IMG/VR virus record: IMGVR_UViG_3300010935_000101
Span: 1 to 64,000 of that record
Length of the DNA: 64,000 nucleotides
Source of the DNA: a virus
Reading direction: 5' to 3' (one strand)
Part shown: positions 48,501 through 58,419 of the stretch, piece by piece
Position numbering within the stretch: the first letter of the stretch is position 1
Layout: each line of letters starts with the position of its first letter
Position numbers and translations under genes: made by a program
Notes under the pieces: generated by a model
Seen by the model: only the letters and a program-made list of their open reading frames with translations
Database searches by the model: none
Told to the model about the DNA's origin: nothing

Positions 48501-49455
48501 CATATGCGTAGAACTCTTCTGGATCTGCTGTTTTATCGAATGTGTATTCAAACTTCATCTTAGCTATTGCTACTTCTTCGACTGTTGGGTTTTCAATTCC
48601 TTCCAAGAACAATTTATATGTAGCCCCACTATCTACTGCGCTATCTCGCAAATCTTCCATCAACTTTTTGAGTTTTCTATTTTTACTGAATACATGTGCT
48701 GACATCAAGTGGTTTATTTCATGTAGAAATATCTCACTAACTCTGCTCAATCTACTCATTTTATTCCATCTAATATGCATTTCTTTTGTTCGTAAGTCCA
48801 TTTGTCCAGCAGTTTGATCTTTTGCACTCTCAAACATTCGCAATTTTACGTTACCAGTTCCCAGGTTTTGCATAGTTTCTGTGTATGTGTCTATTATTGT
48901 ATTTTGTAGGTCAGCAAATTCTATGTTTGTTATCGTGTTGCCTTCCTGCACATCTAATCCGTAGTAGTTATTGAACTCATCTCTCAACACTTCACCCAGA
49001 CTTAGTTCTTCCTGTCCAAGGAACACGTCACTTTCTGTACTACCAATTCCAATGTCTGCTTCACTACCACGTATATTAACAGCTGCCATTGACGGCATTA
49101 ACACTGACTGTTTTAATTCTGTTTCTTGACTTCTTATTTCACCTTTGGTAAATGTGTAGTTTTTGCCATCCATTAAGTGAATCACATGTGAACCGCCAAT
49201 GTCTTTAACTAGCACCAATGGCTGATTTAGTTGCCCTGTTCCACCTAAGTTTATCCTAGCTACATTGTCTGTTTGTTCTACTAACTGTCTATACAACACT
49301 TTCTCAGTATCAGTCATTATGTTGTTCTTTAATCCCAACCAATATTCATTTATTGCTTTTTGCAATCGAACTGAATCCACTTTAAGATTCAATTCTTTTA
49401 ATTTTTTATCAATTGCTTTGTAACCTGCTATTTGGTCTTGTGCTGAACAACCCAT
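45586..49455 (-). CDS. giant putative virion protein with HExxH metalloprotease motif, 1,289 aa
   Basis: Begins two bases after the vRNAP stop, using AAGGAC in the last vRNAP codons as ribosome binding site, so the two are translated together. Residues about 228-245 contain IFLHEINHLMSAH, a gluzincin-type zinc site (H-E-x-x-H). A downstream Glu could complete the site, but it is not certain. The rest is long, helical and Lys/Glu-rich, as in phage internal proteins that are ejected with the DNA. It could be a second ejected protein with protease activity towards host proteins or a maturation protease. No N4 protein of this exact kind is known to me. Confidence 0.6.
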   Translation of the reverse strand: MGCSAQDQIAGYKAIDKKLKELNLKVDSVRLQKAINEYWLGLKNNIMTDTEKVLYRQLVEQTDNVARINLGGTGQLNQPLVLVKDIGGSHVIHLMDGKNYTFTKGEIRSQETELKQSVLMPSMAAVNIRGSEADIGIGSTESDVFLGQEELSLGEVLRDEFNNYYGLDVQEGNTITNIEFADLQNTIIDTYTETMQNLGTGNVKLRMFESAKDQTAGQMDLRTKEMHIRWNKMSRLSRVSEIFLHEINHLMSAHVFSKNRKLKKLMEDLRDSAVDSGATYKLFLEGIENPTVEEVAIAKMKFEYTFDKTADPEEFYAYATTNEQVYNAIKDVKITTPLIRQLKMDPNKREPFKKVLNILIKIVNDQWRTLTGRGDTGGQMIADMVKTIAKLDAEALEAKYKKENAPEGMSDYAKVKINALDEALKPAIDKAEEWSQKLSAKHSAKWLANHIKKIPILNDLVETGISQYLWRMVTQDTTSVDAADMYMVFRQAKQVVEKHTGKIRDGVKQVADELYKDVDESTKKAVTRVVLEGDLAQFGVDELKAYINDGDKVKAKVKELIKQVTSAEVKYTAEERNEKHAPKAAEQNRILMEQIDGLADYLVTGKTTVHNQQINAHNIAARLHVQSKKHKSPDKELVKMIDQLVSLKVLQKSDKTQLEAVAKLDRDVLDKTIHLYRSYMDNMIADATIGANNPVSKGYTRPKDGLVKYELIPEEEVKAQQSIKMHLVEIEPYAIVEGKKYFLMTGMVKSVGFNEGAIGLISHTAEGIPVSSLVRKNNELKGKVGLIDGELRRKTKNVINAINNNDADTIKKFSLGVGQTLIPVYDHKNEIVDYRIQLNKLEKELHLPDRKTELADVMSNTFSRSIKTTLTATENKRVVDTIIEHSAKGISERPEDYVLVEEYTDEDKKNGVKREKRHDKWEYLPDHTKDYIFKRIGAKGIMIHKDYVELMTGEKDVTIGNFVKFGLDIRKYPVARARLMALESYLSEVLRYVKNAMVVLNFDVLAGNQTSNAIVAMTHGIDPIKYTKKFKQRWDDLDDYNKKSQQLAVLEVKRMAGEEVENRIKQLKRQLEGNVWDELVKDGQYTALVEDINIEGQGEGQLLTMVNTYIEKKNWKGAIDNIRNVAYINKTSALYGTLLKTVHYGDAITRQIIKEELEEKAIKKDGKITSKTEKEILNYLDQLLVNYGYTMNRWWKYAERVGGLFFMKYYLSQAKALTSMVKRNPTKSLLMQGTQQLTGIDFQDPFDTYLRTGVDGVSYRWMMDNAPGEILQPNILDLIPDISSIVRFN

Positions 49456-49457
49456 AT

Positions 49458-52400
49458 TTAGTCCTTACATTCTATTTTTTTATTCACATTCTTATTAAAT
49501 ACTTCACTTGGAGCTATTATAACTTCTTCTTGCTTAGCAGTTTCTTTTGATTTATTAATTACTGCTTCTAACTGTTTTCTCCAATCTTTATCCATCATAT
49601 TAATTGTTGGTATTCCCTTTACTCTGGCCATTTCAACTGCTTGTCCAGTTCCACCTTTTGGTCTCATTGGATTTTTAGTCTCTTCTGAGTTGAATAGCAC
49701 AAAGTCAACTGGAGTGTCCAGATTTTTACCAAACACTTGATTAGTATTTCTAGCCATCAACTTTAATCCGCCTTCTCTCAAGTACTGTGGAGCGGGATGT
49801 AATTCTTTAGCAATTGCTTTTGTTTTCTCAGTAGCCATTTCTGGACCGAACAACTCTTTATTTGTTGTGCCATCACTGAATGCTTTATCTGCACCCTCTT
49901 CTTTGTTACCGAATGTTTTACCAGTTTGTAGTTTGTAACCTTTTTTCGCTAACCAAGCAGCAACTTTAGTCATCAGTATTAGTGTTTCTTTTGATGTTTG
50001 TCTACTACCAATCCCAGCATATGTCATTGTGTTTTGACCTTTTTGGTAACTTGGCAAACTATCGAATATTGGTCTATTTGAACTTTCTACAGCAGTCTCT
50101 TTTGTATCATTTGATATACTTTTTATGTCACTCTTAACCCACACCCCATTTACCAATTCTCTACCAAACTTTGTTAAGTCTATTTTTGTGACTATCTTAG
50201 CATCAGAGTTTGCTAATTTGTTTGTTATGTTGTTGTAGTGCCAGCTTTGGCTATCCTTCTTTTTTGACTCTGAATATTCACCAATTATCTCAACTGTATC
50301 ATTCGCACTTAGTAAATCCCATAACTTATTATCAACTTTCAGTTTACCGTCTGATTTTTCACTAATCTGCGCAATGTTTGCTTTGGACTCAACTTGTGTT
50401 TTCTTATTTGCTATATCACTCAAGTTGAACACATAATCAGTATTTGCATTTAATTTTATTCCCTTATTAGCAAACTCTTTTTTCGTTACTTTTCTGTCTG
50501 CTGCTAACTTATTCTGTAGCAATCTCTTAATTGTTTCAATTGCTGGGAATTCTTTAGCTCTAGTTTCACTAGCATCTATTTTAGCTATTCCTGAACCCAT
50601 CTGGAATAAGTGTCCTGAGTAGTAGCCCTTAGCACTATTTGCTAATCTCTCTTTATTCACTTCTTCTGCTGTTTCCAGGCTATCTAACATCTTACCAATT
50701 CCTAACCCAATTCTGTTTGTTTCGTTAGTGTAGTCCTCTCTTAACTCACCTTCTGGGCGTAATCCTATGTTAGCAAACATTCTTTTCTTTTGTTTTTCAT
50801 CCATTGTTGCAAGCATATTTTCTAGCATTCCTAGTTGGTCAGCAACTATTGATCTATTGAATCCTGTCTCAATCATGTTTGTATTGTAACTATCTGCTGT
50901 ATCTGTTAGCATTGCTTTGTCTAAGCTCAGCACTACTGCATCGTATACGTTTCCTCCAGCATATTTGCCACCTAACTCTCTATTTAGCACATCTAGCATC
51001 ATTCTGCCATCAATTGCGTGTATTGATATCGTTGGTGCTGCACCAGTATTTACTGCTGGCTTAAACTGCTTGATTTGACCACCAACTGATGTATTCCCAA
51101 CTGTAACCTTAGTTGAGTGAATTCCGCCTTTGTCACCAGTCTTGTTCAGTGATTGATTAACTCTTCCTTCAGTTTCATCCCATACTATATTGTGCCCATG
51201 TCCTTCTGCAGTTAATTTAGCATTTATGCTCTGCATATCTTCTTTACTTAATCTGTATGTCTCACCTTTGTGTCTACCTTTACCGTACTTAGCATCTAGG
51301 AACTTATTTACCTCATCTGCCAGTCTTATTTGATATGCTTCGAACACCAACATTTCTATTGCTTTAGCGGCATCTCTATTTTTATTAACGAATCCTAATC
51401 TGCTATCGAATGCAGTTTCTATTGCTGTACCGAAAGTTTCCTTAATTACTGAGTCTATTGTGTCGATTGCTGGCTGTATGTCTAGTGCAAGCAGTTGTTC
51501 CCATCTCTCAGAAGGCGTTTCAACTTTAGCACCGAACTCATTCACGTACTTCTCTTTTGGAATGAATGTTTTTACGAACTCTAACTCTTTATCAGCATTT
51601 TCACCAGCTTTTAATTTCTTACTAGCTGTCTTTATTGCTTTTACTAATGTATTAACACCTAGTGAATATGTCAATTTCTTTTTAATTGAACTGATACTAG
51701 CACCGTATATGTACACCATAACTGGACTTTTTGCTATTGAACGAATGTTCTTCAAGTTTAACTCACCAATTTGATTTAGCATTGCTAGTTGTTGTATTTC
51801 TAACTCACTTGGTTTATCCAATCCCTCTAACTTAGTTTTGTACGCTTGTACTTCACCAATCATTGCCACACCAATTGTTGAGTACAGATCTTTGAACGTA
51901 TCATCTGATTCTAATTCTTTCCTTAATTCTGCAAGTTTTTCGCCTGATAAACCTTTCATTTTCTCTTCAATTTCAGCAGCATGCTTCTTACCAGCTTCAA
52001 TTAGTGCTCCTGGTGTGAACTCAACTGTATCCCCCAACCATTTCTTAACATATGCCTCTAACTGTGGCTTTCTAGCCTCTGTGTATATACCACCTTTTTC
52101 TGCCAATCTTAGTGCTAAGTCACTACCAATCTGTAGTAGTGTAAGTATCATACCACTTGTTATCGCATCTATCTCTAAGTTCGCGTGTGTTTCTATTTTC
52201 GTGCCATCTTTTATTGCCTGGTCCCAGTCTACTAGCAACTCTATTGAGCTTATTCCGTGGTGCCCTTCTGAATCAGCAAACACTTCTGCCATTGCTTCAG
52301 CATCTATCTTACCATCTCTCAGTGCTTCGTATGCTTGTTTTATTGCTACTTGAGTTTTATTCGGATCCCCATCTTTATCTAGTTGTGGTTCAATCTCAAT

Positions 52401-55400
52401 TCCTTTGTCTGTTACTTTGAATACGTCATTGAAGTTAGCAGTAGCTGTTTCAGCACTTAGCTTGTCTGGATCCATATCTAACCCTTGCATGATGCTTGCC
52501 TCTAGCATTTGTCTGCTATCTGCATCATTTACGTCCACTGACTCTGTACTACCTTCAGCAACTACGAATTCTCTATGTAGTTTACTCTCTTGGTATTGTA
52601 TGTCATTCAGTATTGTGTATCTTCCACTTACTGTTTGGCCCCAATCTAAGTAAAACTCTTTACCTTTTGTTGCTTTAGCGAATGTCTTTAATATCTCCCA
52701 TTCCCTAACTAATTTGTCATTTCTAGCCCTTTGTGCATCTATTTCACTTACGTGCAATCCGGCAGTATCTACATCTACGTAACCCATTGCTTTTAGTGCT
52801 TCTTTTTCATCCATCTCTAACCATCTTTGTAATCTTGGACTAATTTTGTATGCAGTCTTTTCAGTGTTATTTAGGAATTCTACTGACTTTGCATCCATTG
52901 GATTCTTAGTATTCATCACTGTTCTATTAGCATTATCTTTTGGTGCTTTCAAACTTGGTAATGGCCTATTTCTATTTTCATTCAGGTATTGTAGTTTATT
53001 GATTGCTTTAGTTAATGCACCTCTTTCCACTCCAATATTTTCCCAATTTGTTTTTATTAAGTTTTGGTTTTTTCCACCAGCTTCTAGTGGTTTACCATCC
53101 ATTGAACCATTTTCAGTTGCTATCACCTGTACTAGTACACCCAACGTTGACTTGAATGACTCCTCTGTGAACTCTGGAGTAGTCTCATTTAGTCTGATTC
53201 CTAAGGCTTGATATACTTCACCACCAATGTCTTTTCTAATACTTGCTGAATTCACGTATCCTTGAGCAGCTTCTTGCTTTACTCGGATTTGCTCATCTGG
53301 ATCTGTAATTCCTAAGTACTGCGCCATTTCTGACTCATCAAAGCTTAGTATCTTACCAATCATTGCTTGTGAATCTGCAAGCATCTTAGCTGTGAAGAAC
53401 TTTAGTATATTTTTTGTTTGCTCATCAATCTGCAATTTGCCATCTTTTGTTGTACCAAGTAACTCTATTATGTCAACCGGAGCTGACGTTTCTTGTTGCT
53501 CTAGCACTCCTGTGAATTCACTAACTTGTTTTATTGACTTAACTGGATTTCTGCCTGATGTTTTAACGTGCACTTTGTCACCATCTGCTGATTCCACTAT
53601 GTATGCTTGTTTATCCGCATCTTGTAGTTTATCACCTTTTACCACTACTTTCTTGATTGGCACATACTTATTAATGTGTTTTATTACTAACCCATTATTA
53701 TCTATGTTTTTACTGAGGGTATTATTACCAACTATTATCGTGCCAATTTTGGTATTGTTTAAGTAATCGGCCATTGTCTTGAAGTTCTCTAGCAGCTCAA
53801 CTTTACTCTCAGCATCTGTTATGAAGAACTCTTTGAATCCTTTTGGAAGCACTTCTAGTAGTCTATCAGCCTTAGCGAACGGATTTCCAGTTAATTGTCC
53901 GAACACACTATCATTTGCTCTCTTAACTAGTCTGTGTATTGGGCTATTTGCTGGGTAGTTAATTAGCAATCTGCCTATTAATTTAGCACTTAAGCTTGTC
54001 TTACCAGCTTCTATTTCTTTTAGTTCATCTCTTAGTTCAGCTATTTTATCATTTTTAACTAATTCTAGTGCTCGATTCATTGCTGTTCCAGGAGCTTCTA
54101 GCTTACCGTCTTTCTTTAATTGTCTTTTAGCTATTACTCTTTCACCATTAACATCAACTACTGGTGTACCATACAATTCTTCATCTATTTTAGTAATCGT
54201 ACCAATTGTTGTCTTAACTGGCTCACTTGTAAACTCAGCTTCAATTGCATTGATAGCATCTAGTATTGTTTGTAGCTCAGCATTAACTTTACGGTATTGC
54301 TTGTTTGTTTTCTTTAGCATTTTATCTAATCTATTGATTTGCTTTATCATTTGCTTCACTAACTTATCAATCTGTGCAACCAATCCAGCAAGTATACTTT
54401 TTGCTTCTGTGTCGTACTTTCTGTTCATTCTTTTATCTAGGGCTGTCTCAAGTCTGTCAAGCATCTTACCAAGTCTTGTTCTATCCTCTTGTAAGTCCCC
54501 AAGCTTCTTAGCGTAGTACTCTTTCACATGCTTTTTAACATTCATATCTTTAACACCATCAATTAATGCACTTAACTCTTTATTAACAAATTCTATCTTT
54601 GCTCTAACTTCACTTAGCGGTCCATTATCTGATTCAACTTGTTCTGGGAGGACACCATCATCTATTGTTGCTTCGACTGGTTCTTGGATAAGTCTTTCCT
54701 CTTCCAGTCGAGTAAGCTCTGCTATGTCTTCTTCACTCATATTTTTGTAGTCTGAGTCGAACCCTTTTTCATTCATTATCTTTTTAACTTCTTGCTTAGG
54801 TTCATCTTCACTTTGACCCATCTTCACTTCTGAAGCTTCTTTCATTCTTTGTTGTTTTGTAGTACTTTCTAAGCTGCCTTTTGGCTTAGCAACTTTCTTT
54901 GGTTGTTTAGCTTTCTCTATTAACTCATTATATCTTTTAGTCTGGCCTGGAGTAAGTTTTAACTCACCAGCAGCGTATCTAGTCACGAACTCTTGTTGTT
55001 TCTTAGTTAAGTTACTTAGGTCTTGAGTTTCTTTTACCTCTGTCTTAGTAGGCTTCACAGGGACCCCAACATCAGCAGACTTCTGATTAGCTTTAAGTTT
55101 TTCTGAACGTGCAATCTCCGCTTCTCTTTTTTCTTTTTTAATACGTTCTACATCTTTTACATAAGTCGTATCTTTATACTTTTGATCATTTAACATAGTG
55201 GTTTCTCTATTAGTCACTGTAACATATATACTTCTAAGACGTTTTCGCTCTTTACCATTAGCATTTATGGCTGCTTCAGTCAGAGCATTTTTATATTCTT
55301 CCAATTCTTTTACAGTCATCTTTTTAACGTTTTTAATAACTTTAAATTTAACCTCTGTTTTTTCAGTAACTGATGCTACTTTTTCTGAGTTTTTGTACTC

Positions 55401-58361
55401 ATCCATCAGCACTGCTTTGTTATCTACTACATCGCCAATCTTTGTCTTATTTTCGCCTGCAACTAGTTGGATTGATTCTGAACCATCTGTTTCAACTTGG
55501 AATGCAAGTGCACCTTTTATTCCCTTTGGTTTTGTGGTTTCATTTAGTATTTTTTGTCTTCTTTCTAGTTCTTTATTAGCCTCTAGTGCAGCATTTCCAG
55601 CAGTTTCTAGCTCTGCTTCATACGATTTTCTATCAGTTTCACTAATACTTTTTAACCCTTTAGCAGTCTTCAGTAAGTTCTTAATAGTTACCAACATTGC
55701 GCCATTTTCTTTTGCCAGTGTACCGATAAGTACATCAGTCTGGTATGCTACTTTATTTTTGGTTGCTCGTAACTTTCTTAGTCTACTAGCAGCAAATCCA
55801 GTCAATCCTTTTAGCGTTACTGCAGTTGTACCCTTGGCCTCTATCACAGCAGCTGCTTTAGCTTTTGGGTTCAACATCTTCTTAGTTAATTCATTCTCAT
55901 ATACTGTCAATCCTGGTCTATTTGGGTCTGCATGCAGATTATTACCTGATTCGCTAACTATGAATCCCAGATCAGCAAACTCACTGTTTACTGCAGTTGA
56001 ATCTTTGTTTTCTAGGTAATTCTTTATTGTATTTTTTAACTTTGTTATTGATTCTGTTGTATCCCCAATATCTTCTGAACCTCTAATAGATTTAACTGCA
56101 GCTTCAGTAGCATCAATTGTGTCCTGTATTTCTTTTATTTGAGATACTATTGTTTCTTGAATACCTGTTTTTTCATTAACTGCTTCACCCAAGTCTTTTA
56201 GCTTCTCAGATGACACGTCTGTATTCTGGTTTATTGCTTCAACTAGTTTTCTAGAGCTCTCATACACAGTCTCATCAACCATATCTTTAAGGTTGAAATC
56301 TACTTTTTCATCTTTATCTAGTTTTGCTATTGTTTTGTACACATTATCAATTGCTGTTGCATCGCCAGATTTAGTTGCTTTATCTAGTGCTTCTTTAATT
56401 ATCACACCATATGTTGTCTTCTTACTAGCACTTGCATCCAAGTTGTCAACCATTTTACCGTGTATAGCTTCAACCTGTGACACAACATTCTCAGTATCAC
56501 CTGCTATTATTGTATCAATTGTTTTAACTTTTAGTGGTGTTACATATTCTCTATCTTCTCTCAGTCTTTTTTGTACTGGGGTTTCTGTTGCTCTCTCAAC
56601 AGCTGTCTTACCAGCATTGAATACTTTTGGGGCTGCGTTTATAACCACCCCTGGAGTTGAACCAGCAACTGATTGGCCTATACCTATTAACAGTCCTTGA
56701 TAACCAGCGTGGCGTATAGCTTTTTGAGATGCCTCATCCAATAGACCCCATACTTTTTTACCATCATATTTAGTAGTGCCAACCCTCTCAATTAACATTC
56801 CAAGAACCTCTTGAAAAGATTCAGTACTGAATTCTTCAGTACCTGCAGCAGCAAGTTTAGTAGAACTTTTAACTATTGCTCCAATGGTCTTAGCAACGAT
56901 ACTCTCTCCGGCCTTTATTGGAAGGGCTTTAAACATGATATCAATGACCTTCTTATTAACTCCACCCAAACCTTTACCAACACCAAAAGACAGTTTAGCT
57001 GCAACAAAATCTGCACCTAATTCTACTGCTGTACCACCAGCTACTGCTAAGGTAGTTTTTAAATCAGCCGCTTCCCCTGTCACTTTTAATCTTTCATCCA
57101 GATGTTGATTAGTAGCACCTGCTAACATTGCCATAGGCTGTTTACCTAATGCGTACATGTACGATAATGAATCTGCTATAGCTTGAGGTATAGCTTCTTT
57201 GTGGTTATATACTTCCTTGAGTGTGTTAGCTACTTTTGTATAGATTGGTTCATTACTACCCCATATTCCGTCCATGCTATTATTAAAGTCCTCTGTAATT
57301 TTTTGGTATTTAACATCATTAGCTCCGATCAGTGTATTGAATGCTTGTTTTGATGTCTTACCATCTTTTTCATAACCCCAGTAGTGTCTGACTTGTCCAT
57401 CACTATCTACTTGGAATCCTAATTTACTTAAATTTGGTAAATCTTCTTTGGTTATATCTCCACCAAAAGCTCTTGCAGTTTTTTGTGCTAAATTAGCTCC
57501 AGCATCAAAGAAACCATCTGCTACATCAGCAGCAGTAGCTCCTATTGTTGCAGCAACACTCTTAGCAGCATTTTCCCAGTATGGAGCATTAGCTTCTTGT
57601 TCTTGTATGTATTTAGCCAATGCTTCTTTAGTTGGTGTATTATTATCACTTCTGGAATTTTTTACTTTACCTGCAAAGGCATTTTGCAATGGATCTATTG
57701 TTGCTTGTACTGTTACTTCTTCACCATACAAGTTTCCTAATGCTGCTCCACCTCTTGAACCGATGTCTCCAAGCTTTTGACTAATTATTGGCACGTTTAA
57801 GGGTACTTGCTGTGTATTGCCAAATTCATCTTTGTACTTCCCAGTTAGATTAGTTTGTTCCACACCTCGAATTAGTGGAGCAACCCATCTATCTTCTCCA
57901 GGAGTTCTTGCTAAGTCAGCAAGTTTTTGTATTTGTTGTTGATTAGCTACATCTAACATATCTTGTTCTGTGACTGTGTCTACAGGCTTATTAAGTATCA
58001 TTCCAACTTGATTTCGTTGCATTTGCATGGAATACGTTGATTTACCAATCTCTCCAGCAGCTCTACGCTCTTTACTAATTCCTTGCATGTCATAAGGATT
58101 AGTGCCATGCTGTGTTTCAACAGCATCATACCTATTTCCATATGGATCTACTTCTCTAGAGTAGCCTAGGTTTTTAGTAATTGCTGTATCAGCATCGTAT
58201 AGACCTTGTAGTGTATCTTTAGAGTATTTGGAAGTGTCTCCTAGTTTAGCAACTTTTTCTGCTGTTCTTTGATTTAGTTTATCTATTTTCTCTTGGAGGG
58301 TATCTTTTTGAGCTGTTGGACTGTATCCTGCAATCAGTGTTGCGAATTCTTCATTAGTCAT
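49458..58361 (-). CDS. virion-packaged single-subunit RNA polymerase (N4 gp50-like), 2,967 aa
   Basis: The central part carries the T7/N4 RNA polymerase motifs in order: TVSGRY (TxxGR) near residue 1912, LEIDAITSG with the catalytic Asp (motif A) near 2065, RSIAKSPVMVYIYG (motif B, exactly the R-x3-K-x7-YG spacing of T7) near 2210, and ISIHAIDGR (motif C) near 2448. N4 injects such an enzyme (about 3,500 residues) with its genome to transcribe early genes. The first 1,700 residues are helical with coiled coils; a hydrophobic region (about 400-600) may aid membrane passage. Residues about 2777-2935 (TYAGIGSRQTS, GADKAFSDG) look like a DprA/SLOG nucleotide-binding domain. The ribosome binding site is buried in a hairpin. 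Confidence 0.9.
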   Translation of the reverse strand: MTNEEFATLIAGYSPTAQKDTLQEKIDKLNQRTAEKVAKLGDTSKYSKDTLQGLYDADTAITKNLGYSREVDPYGNRYDAVETQHGTNPYDMQGISKERRAAGEIGKSTYSMQMQRNQVGMILNKPVDTVTEQDMLDVANQQQIQKLADLARTPGEDRWVAPLIRGVEQTNLTGKYKDEFGNTQQVPLNVPIISQKLGDIGSRGGAALGNLYGEEVTVQATIDPLQNAFAGKVKNSRSDNNTPTKEALAKYIQEQEANAPYWENAAKSVAATIGATAADVADGFFDAGANLAQKTARAFGGDITKEDLPNLSKLGFQVDSDGQVRHYWGYEKDGKTSKQAFNTLIGANDVKYQKITEDFNNSMDGIWGSNEPIYTKVANTLKEVYNHKEAIPQAIADSLSYMYALGKQPMAMLAGATNQHLDERLKVTGEAADLKTTLAVAGGTAVELGADFVAAKLSFGVGKGLGGVNKKVIDIMFKALPIKAGESIVAKTIGAIVKSSTKLAAAGTEEFSTESFQEVLGMLIERVGTTKYDGKKVWGLLDEASQKAIRHAGYQGLLIGIGQSVAGSTPGVVINAAPKVFNAGKTAVERATETPVQKRLREDREYVTPLKVKTIDTIIAGDTENVVSQVEAIHGKMVDNLDASASKKTTYGVIIKEALDKATKSGDATAIDNVYKTIAKLDKDEKVDFNLKDMVDETVYESSRKLVEAINQNTDVSSEKLKDLGEAVNEKTGIQETIVSQIKEIQDTIDATEAAVKSIRGSEDIGDTTESITKLKNTIKNYLENKDSTAVNSEFADLGFIVSESGNNLHADPNRPGLTVYENELTKKMLNPKAKAAAVIEAKGTTAVTLKGLTGFAASRLRKLRATKNKVAYQTDVLIGTLAKENGAMLVTIKNLLKTAKGLKSISETDRKSYEAELETAGNAALEANKELERRQKILNETTKPKGIKGALAFQVETDGSESIQLVAGENKTKIGDVVDNKAVLMDEYKNSEKVASVTEKTEVKFKVIKNVKKMTVKELEEYKNALTEAAINANGKERKRLRSIYVTVTNRETTMLNDQKYKDTTYVKDVERIKKEKREAEIARSEKLKANQKSADVGVPVKPTKTEVKETQDLSNLTKKQQEFVTRYAAGELKLTPGQTKRYNELIEKAKQPKKVAKPKGSLESTTKQQRMKEASEVKMGQSEDEPKQEVKKIMNEKGFDSDYKNMSEEDIAELTRLEEERLIQEPVEATIDDGVLPEQVESDNGPLSEVRAKIEFVNKELSALIDGVKDMNVKKHVKEYYAKKLGDLQEDRTRLGKMLDRLETALDKRMNRKYDTEAKSILAGLVAQIDKLVKQMIKQINRLDKMLKKTNKQYRKVNAELQTILDAINAIEAEFTSEPVKTTIGTITKIDEELYGTPVVDVNGERVIAKRQLKKDGKLEAPGTAMNRALELVKNDKIAELRDELKEIEAGKTSLSAKLIGRLLINYPANSPIHRLVKRANDSVFGQLTGNPFAKADRLLEVLPKGFKEFFITDAESKVELLENFKTMADYLNNTKIGTIIVGNNTLSKNIDNNGLVIKHINKYVPIKKVVVKGDKLQDADKQAYIVESADGDKVHVKTSGRNPVKSIKQVSEFTGVLEQQETSAPVDIIELLGTTKDGKLQIDEQTKNILKFFTAKMLADSQAMIGKILSFDESEMAQYLGITDPDEQIRVKQEAAQGYVNSASIRKDIGGEVYQALGIRLNETTPEFTEESFKSTLGVLVQVIATENGSMDGKPLEAGGKNQNLIKTNWENIGVERGALTKAINKLQYLNENRNRPLPSLKAPKDNANRTVMNTKNPMDAKSVEFLNNTEKTAYKISPRLQRWLEMDEKEALKAMGYVDVDTAGLHVSEIDAQRARNDKLVREWEILKTFAKATKGKEFYLDWGQTVSGRYTILNDIQYQESKLHREFVVAEGSTESVDVNDADSRQMLEASIMQGLDMDPDKLSAETATANFNDVFKVTDKGIEIEPQLDKDGDPNKTQVAIKQAYEALRDGKIDAEAMAEVFADSEGHHGISSIELLVDWDQAIKDGTKIETHANLEIDAITSGMILTLLQIGSDLALRLAEKGGIYTEARKPQLEAYVKKWLGDTVEFTPGALIEAGKKHAAEIEEKMKGLSGEKLAELRKELESDDTFKDLYSTIGVAMIGEVQAYKTKLEGLDKPSELEIQQLAMLNQIGELNLKNIRSIAKSPVMVYIYGASISSIKKKLTYSLGVNTLVKAIKTASKKLKAGENADKELEFVKTFIPKEKYVNEFGAKVETPSERWEQLLALDIQPAIDTIDSVIKETFGTAIETAFDSRLGFVNKNRDAAKAIEMLVFEAYQIRLADEVNKFLDAKYGKGRHKGETYRLSKEDMQSINAKLTAEGHGHNIVWDETEGRVNQSLNKTGDKGGIHSTKVTVGNTSVGGQIKQFKPAVNTGAAPTISIHAIDGRMMLDVLNRELGGKYAGGNVYDAVVLSLDKAMLTDTADSYNTNMIETGFNRSIVADQLGMLENMLATMDEKQKKRMFANIGLRPEGELREDYTNETNRIGLGIGKMLDSLETAEEVNKERLANSAKGYYSGHLFQMGSGIAKIDASETRAKEFPAIETIKRLLQNKLAADRKVTKKEFANKGIKLNANTDYVFNLSDIANKKTQVESKANIAQISEKSDGKLKVDNKLWDLLSANDTVEIIGEYSESKKKDSQSWHYNNITNKLANSDAKIVTKIDLTKFGRELVNGVWVKSDIKSISNDTKETAVESSNRPIFDSLPSYQKGQNTMTYAGIGSRQTSKETLILMTKVAAWLAKKGYKLQTGKTFGNKEEGADKAFSDGTTNKELFGPEMATEKTKAIAKELHPAPQYLREGGLKLMARNTNQVFGKNLDTPVDFVLFNSEETKNPMRPKGGTGQAVEMARVKGIPTINMMDKDWRKQLEAVINKSKETAKQEEVIIAPSEVFNKNVNKKIECKD

Positions 58362-58364
58362 TTA

Positions 58365-58411
58365 TAAGCCTTCTTTTGGTATTTTTCTTTATTTTACCGC
58401 AAGAAGGCTTA
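58365..58411 (-). promoter_or_regulatory. hairpin sequestering the vRNAP ribosome binding site
   Basis: On the minus strand TAAGCCTTCTT pairs perfectly with AAGAAGGCTTA, with a further GGTA/TACC pair inside and an A-rich loop. The 3' arm contains AGAAGG seven bases before the vRNAP ATG, so folding hides the ribosome binding site. There is no T-tract after it. It likely regulates translation of the vRNAP or is an RNase processing site. Confidence 0.75.
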
Positions 58412-58419
58412 ATTATAAG

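Noticed and set aside
55198-56019. 273-codon plus-strand open frame inside the vRNAP gene
   Set aside because: Antisense shadow of the Lys/Glu-rich coding frame, giving a Ser/Leu/Phe-rich product; no ribosome binding site and opposite to late transcription.
45586-58361. The 2,967- and 1,289-residue frames as one gene broken by a frameshift
   Set aside because: The first ends with a normal stop preceded by a ribosome binding site, the second has a proper ATG, and the polymerase motifs are complete in the first; no homologous fused protein is evident.
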